A stretch of 17,329 nt of DNA from an uncultured Christensenella sp. (GCA_949291975.1 CASEYA010000035.1:1-17329), one strand, 5' to 3'; shown: positions 7,184-14,739, counted from the stretch's first letter. Made by a program: numbers and translations. The notes: generated by a model from the sequence alone, not told the origin.

Positions 7184-8224
7184 ATGCAAAACATACATGA
7201 CCTTTCTTTTGAGGAAATGCAAAACTTAATGATAGAGTATAACCAGCCAAAATTTCGAGCACAACAACTTTTTGAAAATGTGTATATGTGTAAAAAATTT
7301 GTGGATATTTCTAACTTACCCAAAGAATTAAAAGAAAAACTAAGTGATAATTTTTGTGACCAGCCACTTTTGGTTCACACCACACAAAAAGATGTTGATG
7401 GAACCGAAAAGTTCGCTTTTTTGTTGCAAGACGGAAATATTATAGAAGGTGTTTTGATGCGATATAAATATGGAAACACCCTTTGTCTTTCTACCCAAGT
7501 TGGTTGCAGAATGGGGTGCAAGTTTTGCGCTTCAACACTTAATGGACTTGCACGCAACTTGACAGCAGGGGAAATGCTTTATCAAGTTTTGCTTATAAAT
7601 AATCTTCTTGGCGGAACGCTTAAAAAACGTGCAATAACAAACCTTGTTTTAATGGGGAGTGGAGAACCTTTTGATAATTTTGATAATGTAACAAAATTTC
7701 TAAGTCTTGTTTGTGACCAAAGGGGTGTGAACTTTTCTCCAAGAAACATTTCCATTTCAACCTGCGGTATTGTGCCAAAAATAAAAGAACTTGCAGACAA
7801 AAAAATTCCTTATATTTTAACTATTTCACTTCATGCGCCAAATGACCACATTAGGCAAAAAATTATGCCAATAAGCAAGGTGTATAAAATTGAAGATGTT
7901 ATTTCTGTTGCAAAATATTATTTTGAAAAAACGGGCAGAAGAGTGATTTTTGAATATGCTCTCATAGATAAATTGAACAATTCCTTTGAGTGCGCAAAAC
8001 AGTTGCACGAGTTAACAAAGGGTTTTCCAAGTCATATTAATGTAATACCACTTAATGCGGTAAAAGAGCGAACACTTTTGCCAGCAAGCAGAAAACAGGC
8101 ATATCAGTTTGTTGCGTGGCTTAAAGATATGGGCAGTTCTGCAACTGTTAGAAGAACCATTGGCGAAAACATTGACGGCGCTTGCGGTCAGCTTAGAATC
8201 AAAATTTTAAATGATAACGGTTAA
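7184..8224 (+). CDS. rlmN: RlmN, dual-specificity 23S rRNA A2503 / tRNA A37 C2-methyltransferase
   Basis: This 346-residue radical SAM enzyme methylates C2 of adenosine 2503 in 23S rRNA and A37 in some tRNAs, using a methyl-cysteine intermediate and a [4Fe-4S] cluster. Cluster cysteines are Cys108, Cys112 and Cys115 (VGCRMGCKFCAS). The two mechanistic cysteines are present: Cys101, seven residues before the cluster motif, and Cys334 in IGENIDGACGQLR. Glu88 (IIEGVLM) matches the conserved glutamate in front of the cluster. The N-terminal helix-hairpin-helix-like domain includes QPKFRAQQLF. Length is normal for the family. The start ATG 7184 follows AAGGGAG at 7170-7176. It is monocistronic between its own promoter and a terminator. 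The Cfr resistance enzyme is a paralogue, but the TVRRTIGENIDGACGQLR ending is typical of RlmN. Confidence 0.97.
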   Translation: MQNIHDLSFEEMQNLMIEYNQPKFRAQQLFENVYMCKKFVDISNLPKELKEKLSDNFCDQPLLVHTTQKDVDGTEKFAFLLQDGNIIEGVLMRYKYGNTLCLSTQVGCRMGCKFCASTLNGLARNLTAGEMLYQVLLINNLLGGTLKKRAITNLVLMGSGEPFDNFDNVTKFLSLVCDQRGVNFSPRNISISTCGIVPKIKELADKKIPYILTISLHAPNDHIRQKIMPISKVYKIEDVISVAKYYFEKTGRRVIFEYALIDKLNNSFECAKQLHELTKGFPSHINVIPLNAVKERTLLPASRKQAYQFVAWLKDMGSSATVRRTIGENIDGACGQLRIKILNDNG

Positions 8225-8245
8225 TTAAGTTTTTTAAAATTAGCA

Positions 8246-8280
8246 AAATCAAAAACCAAGAAATGTTGGTTTTTTGATTT
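8246..8280 (+). terminator. Terminator of rlmN
   Basis: AAATCAAAAACCAA (8246-8259) pairs with TTGGTTTTTTGATTT (8266-8280, one extra T) over a 6-nt loop, about 20 nt after the stop codon. The T-rich right arm supplies the U tract. Confidence 0.75.
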
Positions 8281-8311
8281 ATAATTGCTATTTTATAATT
8301 CAATGTAATTT

Positions 8312-8434
8312 CTATTGAATTAATTTTTTTATATATTCTACTGCTTCTTTCAAAATTGTTTTGCCCAGTTTTCTTATTTGTTCGCTATCTTTAATTAAAA
8401 GATTTAGCAATTTTTTATCTTGATATGATATCAT
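8312..8434 (-). CDS. Possible 40-aa small protein
   Basis: An ATG at 8432-8434 opens a 40-codon frame ending TAG at 8312-8314. The peptide contains KKLLNLLIKDSEQIRKLG and ends in VEYIKKLIQ. It would form one or two amphipathic Lys/Leu/Ile helices and has no frameshift-like irregularity. No good ribosome binding site precedes the ATG, and a hairpin overlaps its end. It may be a real microprotein, a remnant of a larger helical protein, or chance. Confidence 0.25.
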   Translation of the reverse strand: MISYQDKKLLNLLIKDSEQIRKLGKTILKEAVEYIKKLIQ

Positions 8435-8702
8435 AGTTATGAATAAAAATCAAATAATAAAATTAATGTTAGTCAAGCACTTTTATTAATACAAAAACTA
8501 TAAAGACAAAATAGTGGTGAATTTCTCCCACCGTTTTTTTAACCTTATATTTAATTTTTAAAAAATTTATGTTTTTAAAAAGGTTGTTGTTTTGCTTGGT
8601 TTTATTTTAAAAATTATTAAATTTATAAATGTAATTTGAATTGTTTGGTCAATTTTTCAATTTATGAATTTTAAGTTTATTTTTGAATGGTATTAGTTAT
8701 TT

Positions 8703-9311
8703 TTAATAAAATAAAATTTTGTTAAAATCTTTCAGCAAAAAATCTTTGCCATGCCCAGCATGAACGGTTATGTTTTCATCCAGACTTTTAAGTTTTCTAA
8801 GTGAATTGCGCATAAGAAAAGCACTTCCCGTTGGTAAATCATATCTGCCAATGTTTCCATTTTCAAATATAAAGTCTCCACAAAAAAAGTCGTTATCAAA
8901 AAGAAGGGCAATGCTACAATCGGTATGTCCAAAAAATTCCATAACTTTTCCTTTTTCATTTCCAACCTTAACAGTCATGTTTTCTTCAACAAAGACAACC
9001 TGATTTTCTGTTAAATCAATGCTTGTGTGCAGGTCAAACAAGGCGCTTGCATTTTCTGTTGCGTCTTGAAGTTTTAAATATGCATTTTGGTGTAAAAAAA
9101 TCTTGCCAAAACCAAGCCAGCTTTCAATTGCACAAAAATGGTCAAAGTGTGCGTGAGTTAAAAAAATCCCCATGCACTTTTTATTTTTTATATCAGGCAT
9201 AGCAACCTTCGCTTTAACACAAGGGTCAATTACCAAAAACTCGTCATTTGAAATGATGATATACATATTGCCAAAGCCAACATTTTCGTTTGTGTATTTT
9301 TTGATTTCCAT
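8703..9311 (-). CDS. Metallo-beta-lactamase-fold hydrolase (glyoxalase II-like)
   Basis: This 202-residue cytoplasmic enzyme of the MBL superfamily probably cleaves a thioester or ester with a two-metal centre; the substrate cannot be read from sequence. The metal ligands are all present: the THAHFDH motif (His53, His55, Asp57, His58), GHTDCS (His129), CGDFIF (Asp146) and HAGHG (His187). This is the ligand order of the hydroxyacylglutathione hydrolase-like group, but the C-terminal substrate domain of true GloB is absent. ATG 9309-9311 was chosen because AAGGA (9319-9323) sits 7 nt upstream; in-frame ATGs further upstream lack one. It lies 139 bp downstream of the Nudix gene on the same strand and may be co-transcribed. 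Confidence 0.92.
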   Translation of the reverse strand: MEIKKYTNENVGFGNMYIIISNDEFLVIDPCVKAKVAMPDIKNKKCMGIFLTHAHFDHFCAIESWLGFGKIFLHQNAYLKLQDATENASALFDLHTSIDLTENQVVFVEENMTVKVGNEKGKVMEFFGHTDCSIALLFDNDFFCGDFIFENGNIGRYDLPTGSAFLMRNSLRKLKSLDENITVHAGHGKDFLLKDFNKILFY

Positions 9312-9450
9312 TTTGATTTCCTTAAACATAAGTAAAAACCACAGCATTTTATCAATGTTTTAAAGGGCTTTTTACACAGTTTTATCTTAAACTTTATTTG
9401 TTTTAATAATTTTATTTGTTGTTTTCACTTTTTAAATCATGTTCTATTAT

Positions 9451-9987
9451 TTAATAATCAGCACACTTAAATTTAACAAGTGGTCTTTCTAGGTTTGTTC
9501 CAAATTCAATCAAATCTTTTTGAAGTTGTAAAAAGACTTCATTTGGCAAAATTGTTACACTTGCAAAATTTTGCTTTGATTTTTTAAAAAATTGTTGATT
9601 TTTTGTGTTCATTTCCTTGTTTTTTGCTGTTTTTTCAAAATCAAATGCTTGTTCAAGTAAAAGTTTAACAGGCTCGTATGTGCCATAAAGGGTGGTATCA
9701 TTTGTTGAATATTCTTCGGCGTCTGTTTTGTGGATGTCTCCGCTTATCCACTCGCAAACAAAAAAGCCTTGCTTTTCGCCATTTTGTGAAATTTCATAAA
9801 TCATTTGTTTTGGCTCTACCACAATGCCAAACTCTTCTTCAAGTTCTCTTTTGCAACACTGTTTTTCTGTTTCGTTTTCTTCTCTCATTCCACCAGGGAA
9901 TACATAAAAAGTCTTGCCATTTTTTTGTCTTTTCATCAGAAGAATGGTTCCATCTTTAATTATAATTGCACGATATCTTTCTTTCAT
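9451..9987 (-). CDS. Nudix hydrolase
   Basis: This 178-residue protein has a perfect Nudix box, GX5EX7REUXEEXGU, starting at Gly33: Glu39, Arg47-Glu48, Glu51-Glu52, Gly54. The family hydrolyses nucleoside diphosphates linked to another moiety, using Mg2+ held by the box glutamates. A strand-rich N-terminus (YRAIIIKDGTILLMKR) precedes the FPGG turn. The C-terminal half (about 95-178) is Lys/Gln-rich with a predicted helical stretch, and it gives no substrate clue. ATG 9985-9987 was chosen over an in-frame GTG at 9994-9996 because AGGTG of the ribosome binding site covers that GTG. It has a near-consensus promoter, back to back with that of the acyl-CoA synthetase. Confidence 0.95.
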   Translation of the reverse strand: MKERYRAIIIKDGTILLMKRQKNGKTFYVFPGGMREENETEKQCCKRELEEEFGIVVEPKQMIYEISQNGEKQGFFVCEWISGDIHKTDAEEYSTNDTTLYGTYEPVKLLLEQAFDFEKTAKNKEMNTKNQQFFKKSKQNFASVTILPNEVFLQLQKDLIEFGTNLERPLVKFKCADY

Positions 9988-10005
9988 ATTTTTCACCTCA
10001 AAGAT

Positions 10006-10034
10006 ATTTTACAAACTTTTAAATTTGTTGTCAA
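10006..10034 (-). promoter_or_regulatory. Sigma-A promoter of the Nudix gene
   Basis: On the - strand TTGACA (10029-10034) and TAAAAT (10006-10011) are 17 bp apart. The leader to ATG 9987 is very short (roughly 12 nt) and holds only the ribosome binding site. Confidence 0.8.
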
Positions 10035-10040
10035 TTTTGT

Positions 10041-10069
10041 TAGACATATTTTTTGTTTTTGTTTATAAT
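10041..10069 (+). promoter_or_regulatory. Sigma-A promoter of the acyl-CoA synthetase gene
   Basis: TAGACA (10041-10046) and TATAAT (10064-10069) are 17 bp apart. The -35 box is only 6 bp from the -35 of the divergent Nudix promoter. Predicted transcription begins near 10076, immediately before GAGGTG (10077-10082). Confidence 0.8.
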
Positions 10070-10086
10070 AGACCTTGAGGTGTATT

Positions 10087-12186
10087 ATGTCAAGATTAGA
10101 AAAAATTTTATATCCACAAAGCATTGCTCTTATTGGGGCAAGCGAAAAAGAGGGTTCAGTTGGCAGTGAACTTTTAAAAAACTTAAAAAATTTCAAGGGG
10201 CAGTTGTATCCTGTTAACCAAAAATATGAAACACTTGGTGGGCTTAAATGCTATAAAAGTGTTGTTGATATTGTTGGTAAAATTGACCTTGCGCTTATTG
10301 CTGTGCCAGCAAGTGCAGTGTTGGGTGTTATTGACCAATGTCATCAGGCGCAGGTTCATGACGTGGTGATTGTGTCAAGTGGTTTTAAAGAAATTGGTGG
10401 AGAAGGTGCTGTTTTAGAAAAACAGATAAAGGACAAAATCGAAAAATACAAGATGAATGTTGTTGGTCCAAACTGCCTTGGCGTTCTTAATTTAGATGAA
10501 AAGGTAAATTTGAATGCTTGTTTTGCTCCGTTGCCACCACAAAAAGGCAAAATTGGTTTTGCTTCGCAGTCGGGCGCTCTTATTACAGGAATTTTTAACA
10601 TATCTCACACCCTTGAGGTTGGGTTCAATCAAACAGTTTCACTTGGCAATCAAATGGATGTTTCTGTTAATGATGTGTTAAAAGATTGGGCGGATGATAA
10701 AAATGTTTCTCAAATTGTTTTATATATGGAAAGCATAAATGAGCCACAAAAATTTAGAAAAGTTGCAACAAAAACTTCACTTAAAAAACCAATTATTGCA
10801 TTAAAAGGCGGACGAAGTGAGGCGGGTGCCAGAGCAACCGCTTCACACACTGGTTCGCTTGCGGGAAGTGATAATCTTGCAGATGGCTTGCTTTCTTCTT
10901 GTGGTGTGATAAGAGAAATTGAACTTCGAGATGTGTTCAATTCTGCGCAAGTTCTTGATAAGTGCGTTTTGCCAAAGAATAAGCGTCTTGGAATTTTAAC
11001 CAACGCAGGTGGTCCAGGAATTTTGGCAACAGATAGCGCTTCAAGTTTTGGAATGGATGTTCCAGCGTTCAGCGATGAACTAAAAGATAAGCTTAAAAAA
11101 CTTACACTGCCACAAGCCAGTGTAAAAAACCCTGTTGACCTTGTTGCGAGTGCAAGTTTAGAGCACTATGCTTCTGTTGCGGAAGAAATGCTTAAAAGCA
11201 ATGAAATTGATATGCTTTTGGTCATCTATCTTTACATTACCAAAAAGCATGATATTGAACTTATTCAAGAACTAGAAAAACTTAAAAAGAAATATCCAAA
11301 CAAGCCAATCATCAGTGTGTTCATGACAACTCCTGAGTTCTTCCAAACAGTTAAAACGCAAATGCCAAACTGTTCTATTCCAATTTTTAACTATGTTGAT
11401 GATGCTGTTAAAGGTTTTAATGTTTTGCTTAACAGAAAGCGCTTTTTGAAAGGTGTTACCGAAAAAACACCAGAGTTTGAAATAAATGCTGAAAAAATTG
11501 AGAAAATTTTTGCAAAGGCAAAAAAAGAGGCAAGAACACTTATCACAACCAAGGAAAGTTTGGATGTGATGAAAAACTGTGGAATAAACACACCAAAGTT
11601 TGCAAGTGTTTTAAACCTTAAAGATGCAATTAAACAGGCACAAAAGATTGGATATCCTGTTGTTTTAAAGATGTCCAGCAAAAAAGTCAGTCACAAGACA
11701 GATATAGGCGGAGTTATTGTTGGAATTAAAAATGAAAAGGAACTTGAAGAAAAATATCTTGCACTTGAAAATAAACTTAAAGAAAACAATCTTCTTGATA
11801 CTCTTGACGGCATTCTTATCATGGAGCAAGTAAGTGGTGGTGGCCGTGAGTTTATTGCAGGAATAAACAGTGATGCAAACTATGGTCATCAGTTGATGTT
11901 TGGAATTGGTGGCATATTTGTAGAAAGTTTAAAAGAGGTTGCTTTCAGACCTTGTCCACTTTCTCTTTTTGATGCACAAGAACTGATAAACGCAACAAAG
12001 GCCAAAAATCTTTTGAAATCAGTGCGTGGTAAACCTGCGGTAAATGAACAACAGGTAATTGAAAGTTTTCTAAGACTTAGCAAACTTGTTGAGACTTTCC
12101 CAAACATCAAAGAACTTGATATAAATCCATTCATGATTGACGAAAAGGGTAATTTTGTTTGTGTTGACGCAAGAATTGTTTTTTAG
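10087..12186 (+). CDS. ADP-forming acyl-CoA (acetyl-CoA) synthetase, fused alpha-beta
   Basis: This 699-residue protein converts an acyl-CoA with ADP and phosphate to the acid, CoA and ATP, conserving energy in fermentation. Domains in order: CoA-binding Rossmann (about 1-130, SIALIGAS near the start), two succinyl-CoA-ligase-like domains (about 145-455) and an ATP-grasp beta domain (about 480-699). The phosphohistidine candidates of the NDP-forming family are both present: His254 in ATASHTGSLAG of the alpha part and His536 in KKVSHKTDIGGV of the beta part. The ATP-grasp motif LMFGIGGIFVESLKEVAFRP (about 604-623) is intact. The start ATG 10087 follows GAGGTG; an in-frame TTG at 10075 overlaps that site. 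It is monocistronic and ends at a bidirectional terminator. Acyl specificity cannot be read, so acetate is only the commonest case. No acetyltransferase domain is fused. Confidence 0.93.
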   Translation: MSRLEKILYPQSIALIGASEKEGSVGSELLKNLKNFKGQLYPVNQKYETLGGLKCYKSVVDIVGKIDLALIAVPASAVLGVIDQCHQAQVHDVVIVSSGFKEIGGEGAVLEKQIKDKIEKYKMNVVGPNCLGVLNLDEKVNLNACFAPLPPQKGKIGFASQSGALITGIFNISHTLEVGFNQTVSLGNQMDVSVNDVLKDWADDKNVSQIVLYMESINEPQKFRKVATKTSLKKPIIALKGGRSEAGARATASHTGSLAGSDNLADGLLSSCGVIREIELRDVFNSAQVLDKCVLPKNKRLGILTNAGGPGILATDSASSFGMDVPAFSDELKDKLKKLTLPQASVKNPVDLVASASLEHYASVAEEMLKSNEIDMLLVIYLYITKKHDIELIQELEKLKKKYPNKPIISVFMTTPEFFQTVKTQMPNCSIPIFNYVDDAVKGFNVLLNRKRFLKGVTEKTPEFEINAEKIEKIFAKAKKEARTLITTKESLDVMKNCGINTPKFASVLNLKDAIKQAQKIGYPVVLKMSSKKVSHKTDIGGVIVGIKNEKELEEKYLALENKLKENNLLDTLDGILIMEQVSGGGREFIAGINSDANYGHQLMFGIGGIFVESLKEVAFRPCPLSLFDAQELINATKAKNLLKSVRGKPAVNEQQVIESFLRLSKLVETFPNIKELDINPFMIDEKGNFVCVDARIVF

Positions 12187-12496
12187 CATAAATGCAAAAA
12201 ATTTTATATAAAAAATGAAAAAAATAAAGTTTTTTGTGTTCAAAATTATAAAAATCTTAAAAAACATAAATTATCAATAAATATTTTTGCTGAAGTATTG
12301 TTAAAAGATTATAAAATTATTTAGCAAAATTAAACTTTATTTATTATCAAAAAAAGCCACTATTTTTGTCTGTGATTTTTTAAACTAATTAAAAAAGGAG
12401 TTTTACTAATTAAAAGTATAACTCCTTTTCTTTTATTTTTCTGGTTTCAAATATTACCTTTTGGTGTTTTATTTTTTGTGAGATTTTGATTATGTC
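12187..12496. other. 310-bp gene-free stretch between convergent genes
   Basis: Apart from the bidirectional terminator at 12393-12430, it is low-complexity A/T sequence with no ORF preceded by a ribosome binding site and no RNA gene that I can see. Confidence 0.7.
12393..12430. terminator. Bidirectional terminator
   Basis: AAAAGGAGTT-T-TACT pairs with AGTA-T-AACTCCTTTT (one T:T mismatch) over a 7-nt loop. A and T runs on both sides suit both the + strand synthetase gene and the - strand propeller gene. Confidence 0.85.
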
Positions 12497-13507
12497 TTAT
12501 TCCATGGCAACGCTGAACACTTCGGTAACTCGGTTTCTTGTGAAAAGTTTATACTTATCACACGCAGATTCAAACAAGATAAAAACTCTGCCGTTAACAT
12601 AGTCAATGCCTTCGCTCATGCAAGGTGCAACCAAAGTTTTTTCAAGATTAGCACTAGACAGCACATAAAGAGGTATGCTTTCGATTTCATTTAGCGCAAA
12701 AGTTTCTGTGGTGCCTAAAGCATAGACATTGTCATAAACATATATGTTTGAATCGGCAAGTCCATATGATGTTGAAAGAACAATTTTACCTGAATCAGTT
12801 ATTGCCAGCCCTTGAACAAGGTTGGGAACAGAAAGCGCATCAACAGGGGTGGTGCTTGCAAGCCCGTTTTCTGTGTTTTGGTCAATTTCATAGCGAAAAG
12901 CAATTGCTTTGTTGATTTCATTTTCGCTGATTTGATAGTGGTGGCTTTCATCTGTTACGGTGTCGTTATTTCTGAAAAACTCGCCAACATAAAGATAGGT
13001 GTTGTCCGAGAAGCAAAAATCAGCTCTTGTGCTTGTGTCAAAAAAACTGGTTGGCTCAATGGCAAAGCCATTTTGCACATTCATAATTTCATCAAGACTG
13101 AATGAGAAGCAATAATTATCTGTTGCAAGCCAAACAAAATTTCCACTGCTTGCTACTCCACAAAAATGTCCTTTTTCAAATTTTTCATCTACTCCACTGA
13201 TTGTGAAATATTTAACCGTTTCTTTGCTTTCGCCATCTACAACATAAATTCTGCTTTTAGAACCATTGTTCATATATCCGCTCATAAGAAAGATGTTTTT
13301 TTGTTCAACATAGCAAAGCCCTTGTGGAACAGCTCCGTCACTTAGCCCCGGAATTGTGAATTCACTTTGTTTTGCTTTGTCAAACTCTGGGTGACTATGC
13401 CCAAAAAACCAAATCAGCATAAAACAAGCAAGCACAACAGCAATCACACCAAGTGCAATCAGCCATTTGGCTAATTTAGAAAGTTTTTTCTTTGTTTGTT
13501 CTGCCAT
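12497..13507 (-). CDS. Membrane-anchored extracytoplasmic beta-propeller-like protein
   Basis: This 336-residue protein has a short basic N-terminus, one transmembrane helix (about 14-36) and a large outside domain, so it is probably a type II membrane protein or has an uncleaved signal. The outside domain shows repeated strand-turn-strand segments that read like degenerate propeller blades, for example VPQGLCYVEQKNIFLMSGY (59-77), GVASSGNFVWLATD (117-130), VQGLAITDSGKIVLSTSYG (near 235) and EGIDYVNGRVFILFES (near 305). I do not recognise a named family or catalytic motif. The start ATG 13507 has a perfect AAAGGAGG placed inside the end of the upstream flavoprotein gene. The genes are 2 nt apart, so co-transcription and coupled translation are likely. 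A ligand-binding role is inference. Confidence 0.88.
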   Translation of the reverse strand: MAEQTKKKLSKLAKWLIALGVIAVVLACFMLIWFFGHSHPEFDKAKQSEFTIPGLSDGAVPQGLCYVEQKNIFLMSGYMNNGSKSRIYVVDGESKETVKYFTISGVDEKFEKGHFCGVASSGNFVWLATDNYCFSFSLDEIMNVQNGFAIEPTSFFDTSTRADFCFSDNTYLYVGEFFRNNDTVTDESHHYQISENEINKAIAFRYEIDQNTENGLASTTPVDALSVPNLVQGLAITDSGKIVLSTSYGLADSNIYVYDNVYALGTTETFALNEIESIPLYVLSSANLEKTLVAPCMSEGIDYVNGRVFILFESACDKYKLFTRNRVTEVFSVAME

Positions 13508-13509
13508 TT

Positions 13510-14115
13510 TTAATTCCTCCTTTCAAGTTGTGGTGGCATAATTCCACTTTGTTTTCCTGCTTGCAAACATTTTAGAACATATGCCATGTTTCTTGCAAGA
13601 TTTCTCATGGTCTGCATACCTTCTTCATCTTTTAGAACTTCGCCAGGAGTTCTGCCGTATGCAATGTTCCAATAGGTTGAACTTGCTATGATAACATTAG
13701 AGAACAAAAGATGTTTGTTAATGCAATCTTGCGAAAAGGTGCCACCCGCACGCCTTGCCACCACAATGCTTGCTCCCACTTTGCCAGCAAAATGCTTTTT
13801 GCCAGCATAAAACACACGGTCCAAAATGCTTAAAAGTCTTCCACTTGCATGTGCAAAATAAACAGGTGAGCCAATCACAAAACCGTCTGCCGTTTTCATT
13901 TTTTCAATCCACTGGTTTGCAACATCATCATTAAACACACATTTTCCACTTTCTGCACATCCACCGCAAGCAATGCAATCACGAATAGGCTTGTTGCCGA
14001 TTTGCAAAATTTCTGTTTCAATGTTTTCTTCATTTAAAACTTTTGCAATTTCTTCCAAGGCAAAATTTGTGTTGCCATTTGCTCGCATACTGCCGTTAAA
14101 TAAAACAACCTTCAT
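13510..14115 (-). CDS. Iron-sulfur flavoprotein-like NAD(P)H-dependent FMN reductase
   Basis: This 201-residue flavodoxin-fold protein begins MKVVLFNGSMRANGNTN, the FMN phosphate-binding loop of the NADPH-dependent FMN reductase family. It contains a compact cysteine motif, Cys47-X2-Cys50-X2-Cys53-X5-Cys59, the spacing used by archaeal and clostridial iron-sulfur flavoproteins (Isf) for a [4Fe-4S] cluster. GSPVYFAHASG (about 84-94) is the second FMN-contact region. It would pass electrons, as a homodimer, between a cytoplasmic donor and an unknown acceptor; the partner is unknown. ATG 14113-14115 was chosen because GGGAGG stands just upstream and the FMN loop starts there; the frame stays open further upstream but overlaps the promoter. 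The propeller gene follows by 2 nt. Confidence 0.88.
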   Translation of the reverse strand: MKVVLFNGSMRANGNTNFALEEIAKVLNEENIETEILQIGNKPIRDCIACGGCAESGKCVFNDDVANQWIEKMKTADGFVIGSPVYFAHASGRLLSILDRVFYAGKKHFAGKVGASIVVARRAGGTFSQDCINKHLLFSNVIIASSTYWNIAYGRTPGEVLKDEEGMQTMRNLARNMAYVLKCLQAGKQSGIMPPQLERRN

Positions 14116-14140
14116 TTTTCCCTCCCAATTTGTTTTGTTC

Positions 14141-14149
14141 ATTATAACA
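14141..14149 (-). promoter_or_regulatory. Extended -10 promoter of the flavoprotein gene
   Basis: On the - strand TGTTATAAT forms a perfect extended -10, about 26 bp before the start codon. I see no convincing -35 at 16-18 bp; a TTGAAT lies 20 bp upstream. Confidence 0.5.
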
Positions 14150-14206
14150 TAAATAACGAAAAAATCATTCAAAATCAACAATTTTTTCATAAATAAAATA
14201 TAATTT

Positions 14207-14386
14207 TCAAAATTTATCTTGCTTTTCGGGTTTCCAGCCTCGCTCTTTTGCAATTTTTTGAAAAACATTCAGTGGTGCTGACCTTATTTTTCCGTTGTCC
14301 CCAAAGGTTATCCAAATCTCGTCTTGTTGCTTTTGGGTAAATTGTTTTTTGCTTGACTCAGTGTTTTGCTTTTCTGGTATATCCAT
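14207..14386 (-). CDS. Small 59-aa protein
   Basis: ATG at 14384-14386, preceded by AAGGAGAAC at optimal spacing and a good promoter, opens a 59-codon frame ending TGA at 14207-14209. The peptide is polar at the start (MDIPEKQNTESSKKQFTQ) and then has DEIWITFGDNGKIRSAP, a likely beta hairpin, and a helix NVFQKIAKERGWKPEK. It has no cysteines and no membrane segment. Codon use looks like neighbouring genes, and the promoter and ribosome binding site make it a convincing gene. I recognise no family. It lies 91 bp upstream of the flavoprotein gene on the same strand; read-through is possible, although that gene has its own -10 element. Confidence 0.75.
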   Translation of the reverse strand: MDIPEKQNTESSKKQFTQKQQDEIWITFGDNGKIRSAPLNVFQKIAKERGWKPEKQDKF

Positions 14387-14408
14387 TTTTTAGTTCTCCT
14401 TTTTAATC

Positions 14409-14437
14409 ATTATATCTATTAGCATTTTTATTTGCAA
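14409..14437 (-). promoter_or_regulatory. Promoter of the 59-aa gene
   Basis: On the - strand TTGCAA (14432-14437) and TATAAT (14409-14414) are 17 bp apart, about 22 bp before the start codon. Confidence 0.7.
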
Positions 14438-14551
14438 GTTTTTGATTGTTGTGTTTTAAATTTGTATATGATTTAAACAAAATAAAAACCCTTTTATTGT
14501 TTTTATAAAAATTTTAAGAAATTTTATATCAGCATTTAAGTGGTGGTTTGA

Positions 14552-14581
14552 TTGATTTTTAAAGGCTTTGTATGTTATAAT
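14552..14581 (+). promoter_or_regulatory. Extended -10 promoter for the 14740 gene
   Basis: TGTTATAAT at 14573-14581 is a perfect extended -10, with TTGATT at 14552-14557, 18 bp upstream of TATAAT. The predicted leader to ATG 14740 is about 150 nt. Confidence 0.6.
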
Positions 14582-14739
14582 CTTTTTATGTAAAATTAGC
14601 AACGGGCATTTTTGAGCAACAATTGTGTTTTGCAATAATAAAAAAATGATTATAGCAAATCACAAGCTGCAAAGTTAAAATAGATTTTTCCTTGCTCTTA
14701 TAACTAAGCAGCAAAATTTAAAAAATGGTAGGAGAAAAA

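Larger units (their letters stand above)
8225..8702. other. 478-bp intergenic stretch between rlmN and the MBL hydrolase
   Basis: It contains the rlmN terminator, a second weak hairpin at 8297-8321 (AATTCAAT/ATTGAATT followed by a T run), a possible 40-aa ORF on the - strand (8312-8434), and a weak GGTG...CACC hairpin with T7 near 8516-8540. The rest, 8540-8702, is very AT-rich and I see nothing in it. Confidence 0.6.
14387..14739. other. 353-bp divergent intergenic region
   Basis: It contains the 59-aa gene promoter (-) and the extended -10 promoter for the 14740 gene (+). It is otherwise AT-rich, including an A/T-only hairpin around 14475-14502 (AAACAA...TTGTTT) that is too weak to call a terminator. 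From 14588 to 14739 it is the unusually long leader of the 14740 gene. Confidence 0.6.

Noticed and set aside
8513..8540. GGTG...CACC hairpin followed by seven Ts
   Set aside because: Only four to five pairs and no gene whose transcript clearly ends there; kept only as a note in the intergenic entry.
9805..10068. 87-codon frame on the + strand
   Set aside because: It is antisense to the Nudix box and runs through both divergent promoters.
14116..14268. Upstream extension of the flavoprotein frame by 51 codons
   Set aside because: The ribosome binding site GGGAGG, the extended -10 and the FMN-binding start all point to ATG 14115; the extension also overlaps the end of the 59-aa gene.
14725..14739. 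Alternative ATG start of the 105-aa gene
   Set aside because: The ribosome binding site AGGAG lies after this ATG, so ATG 14740 is the start.
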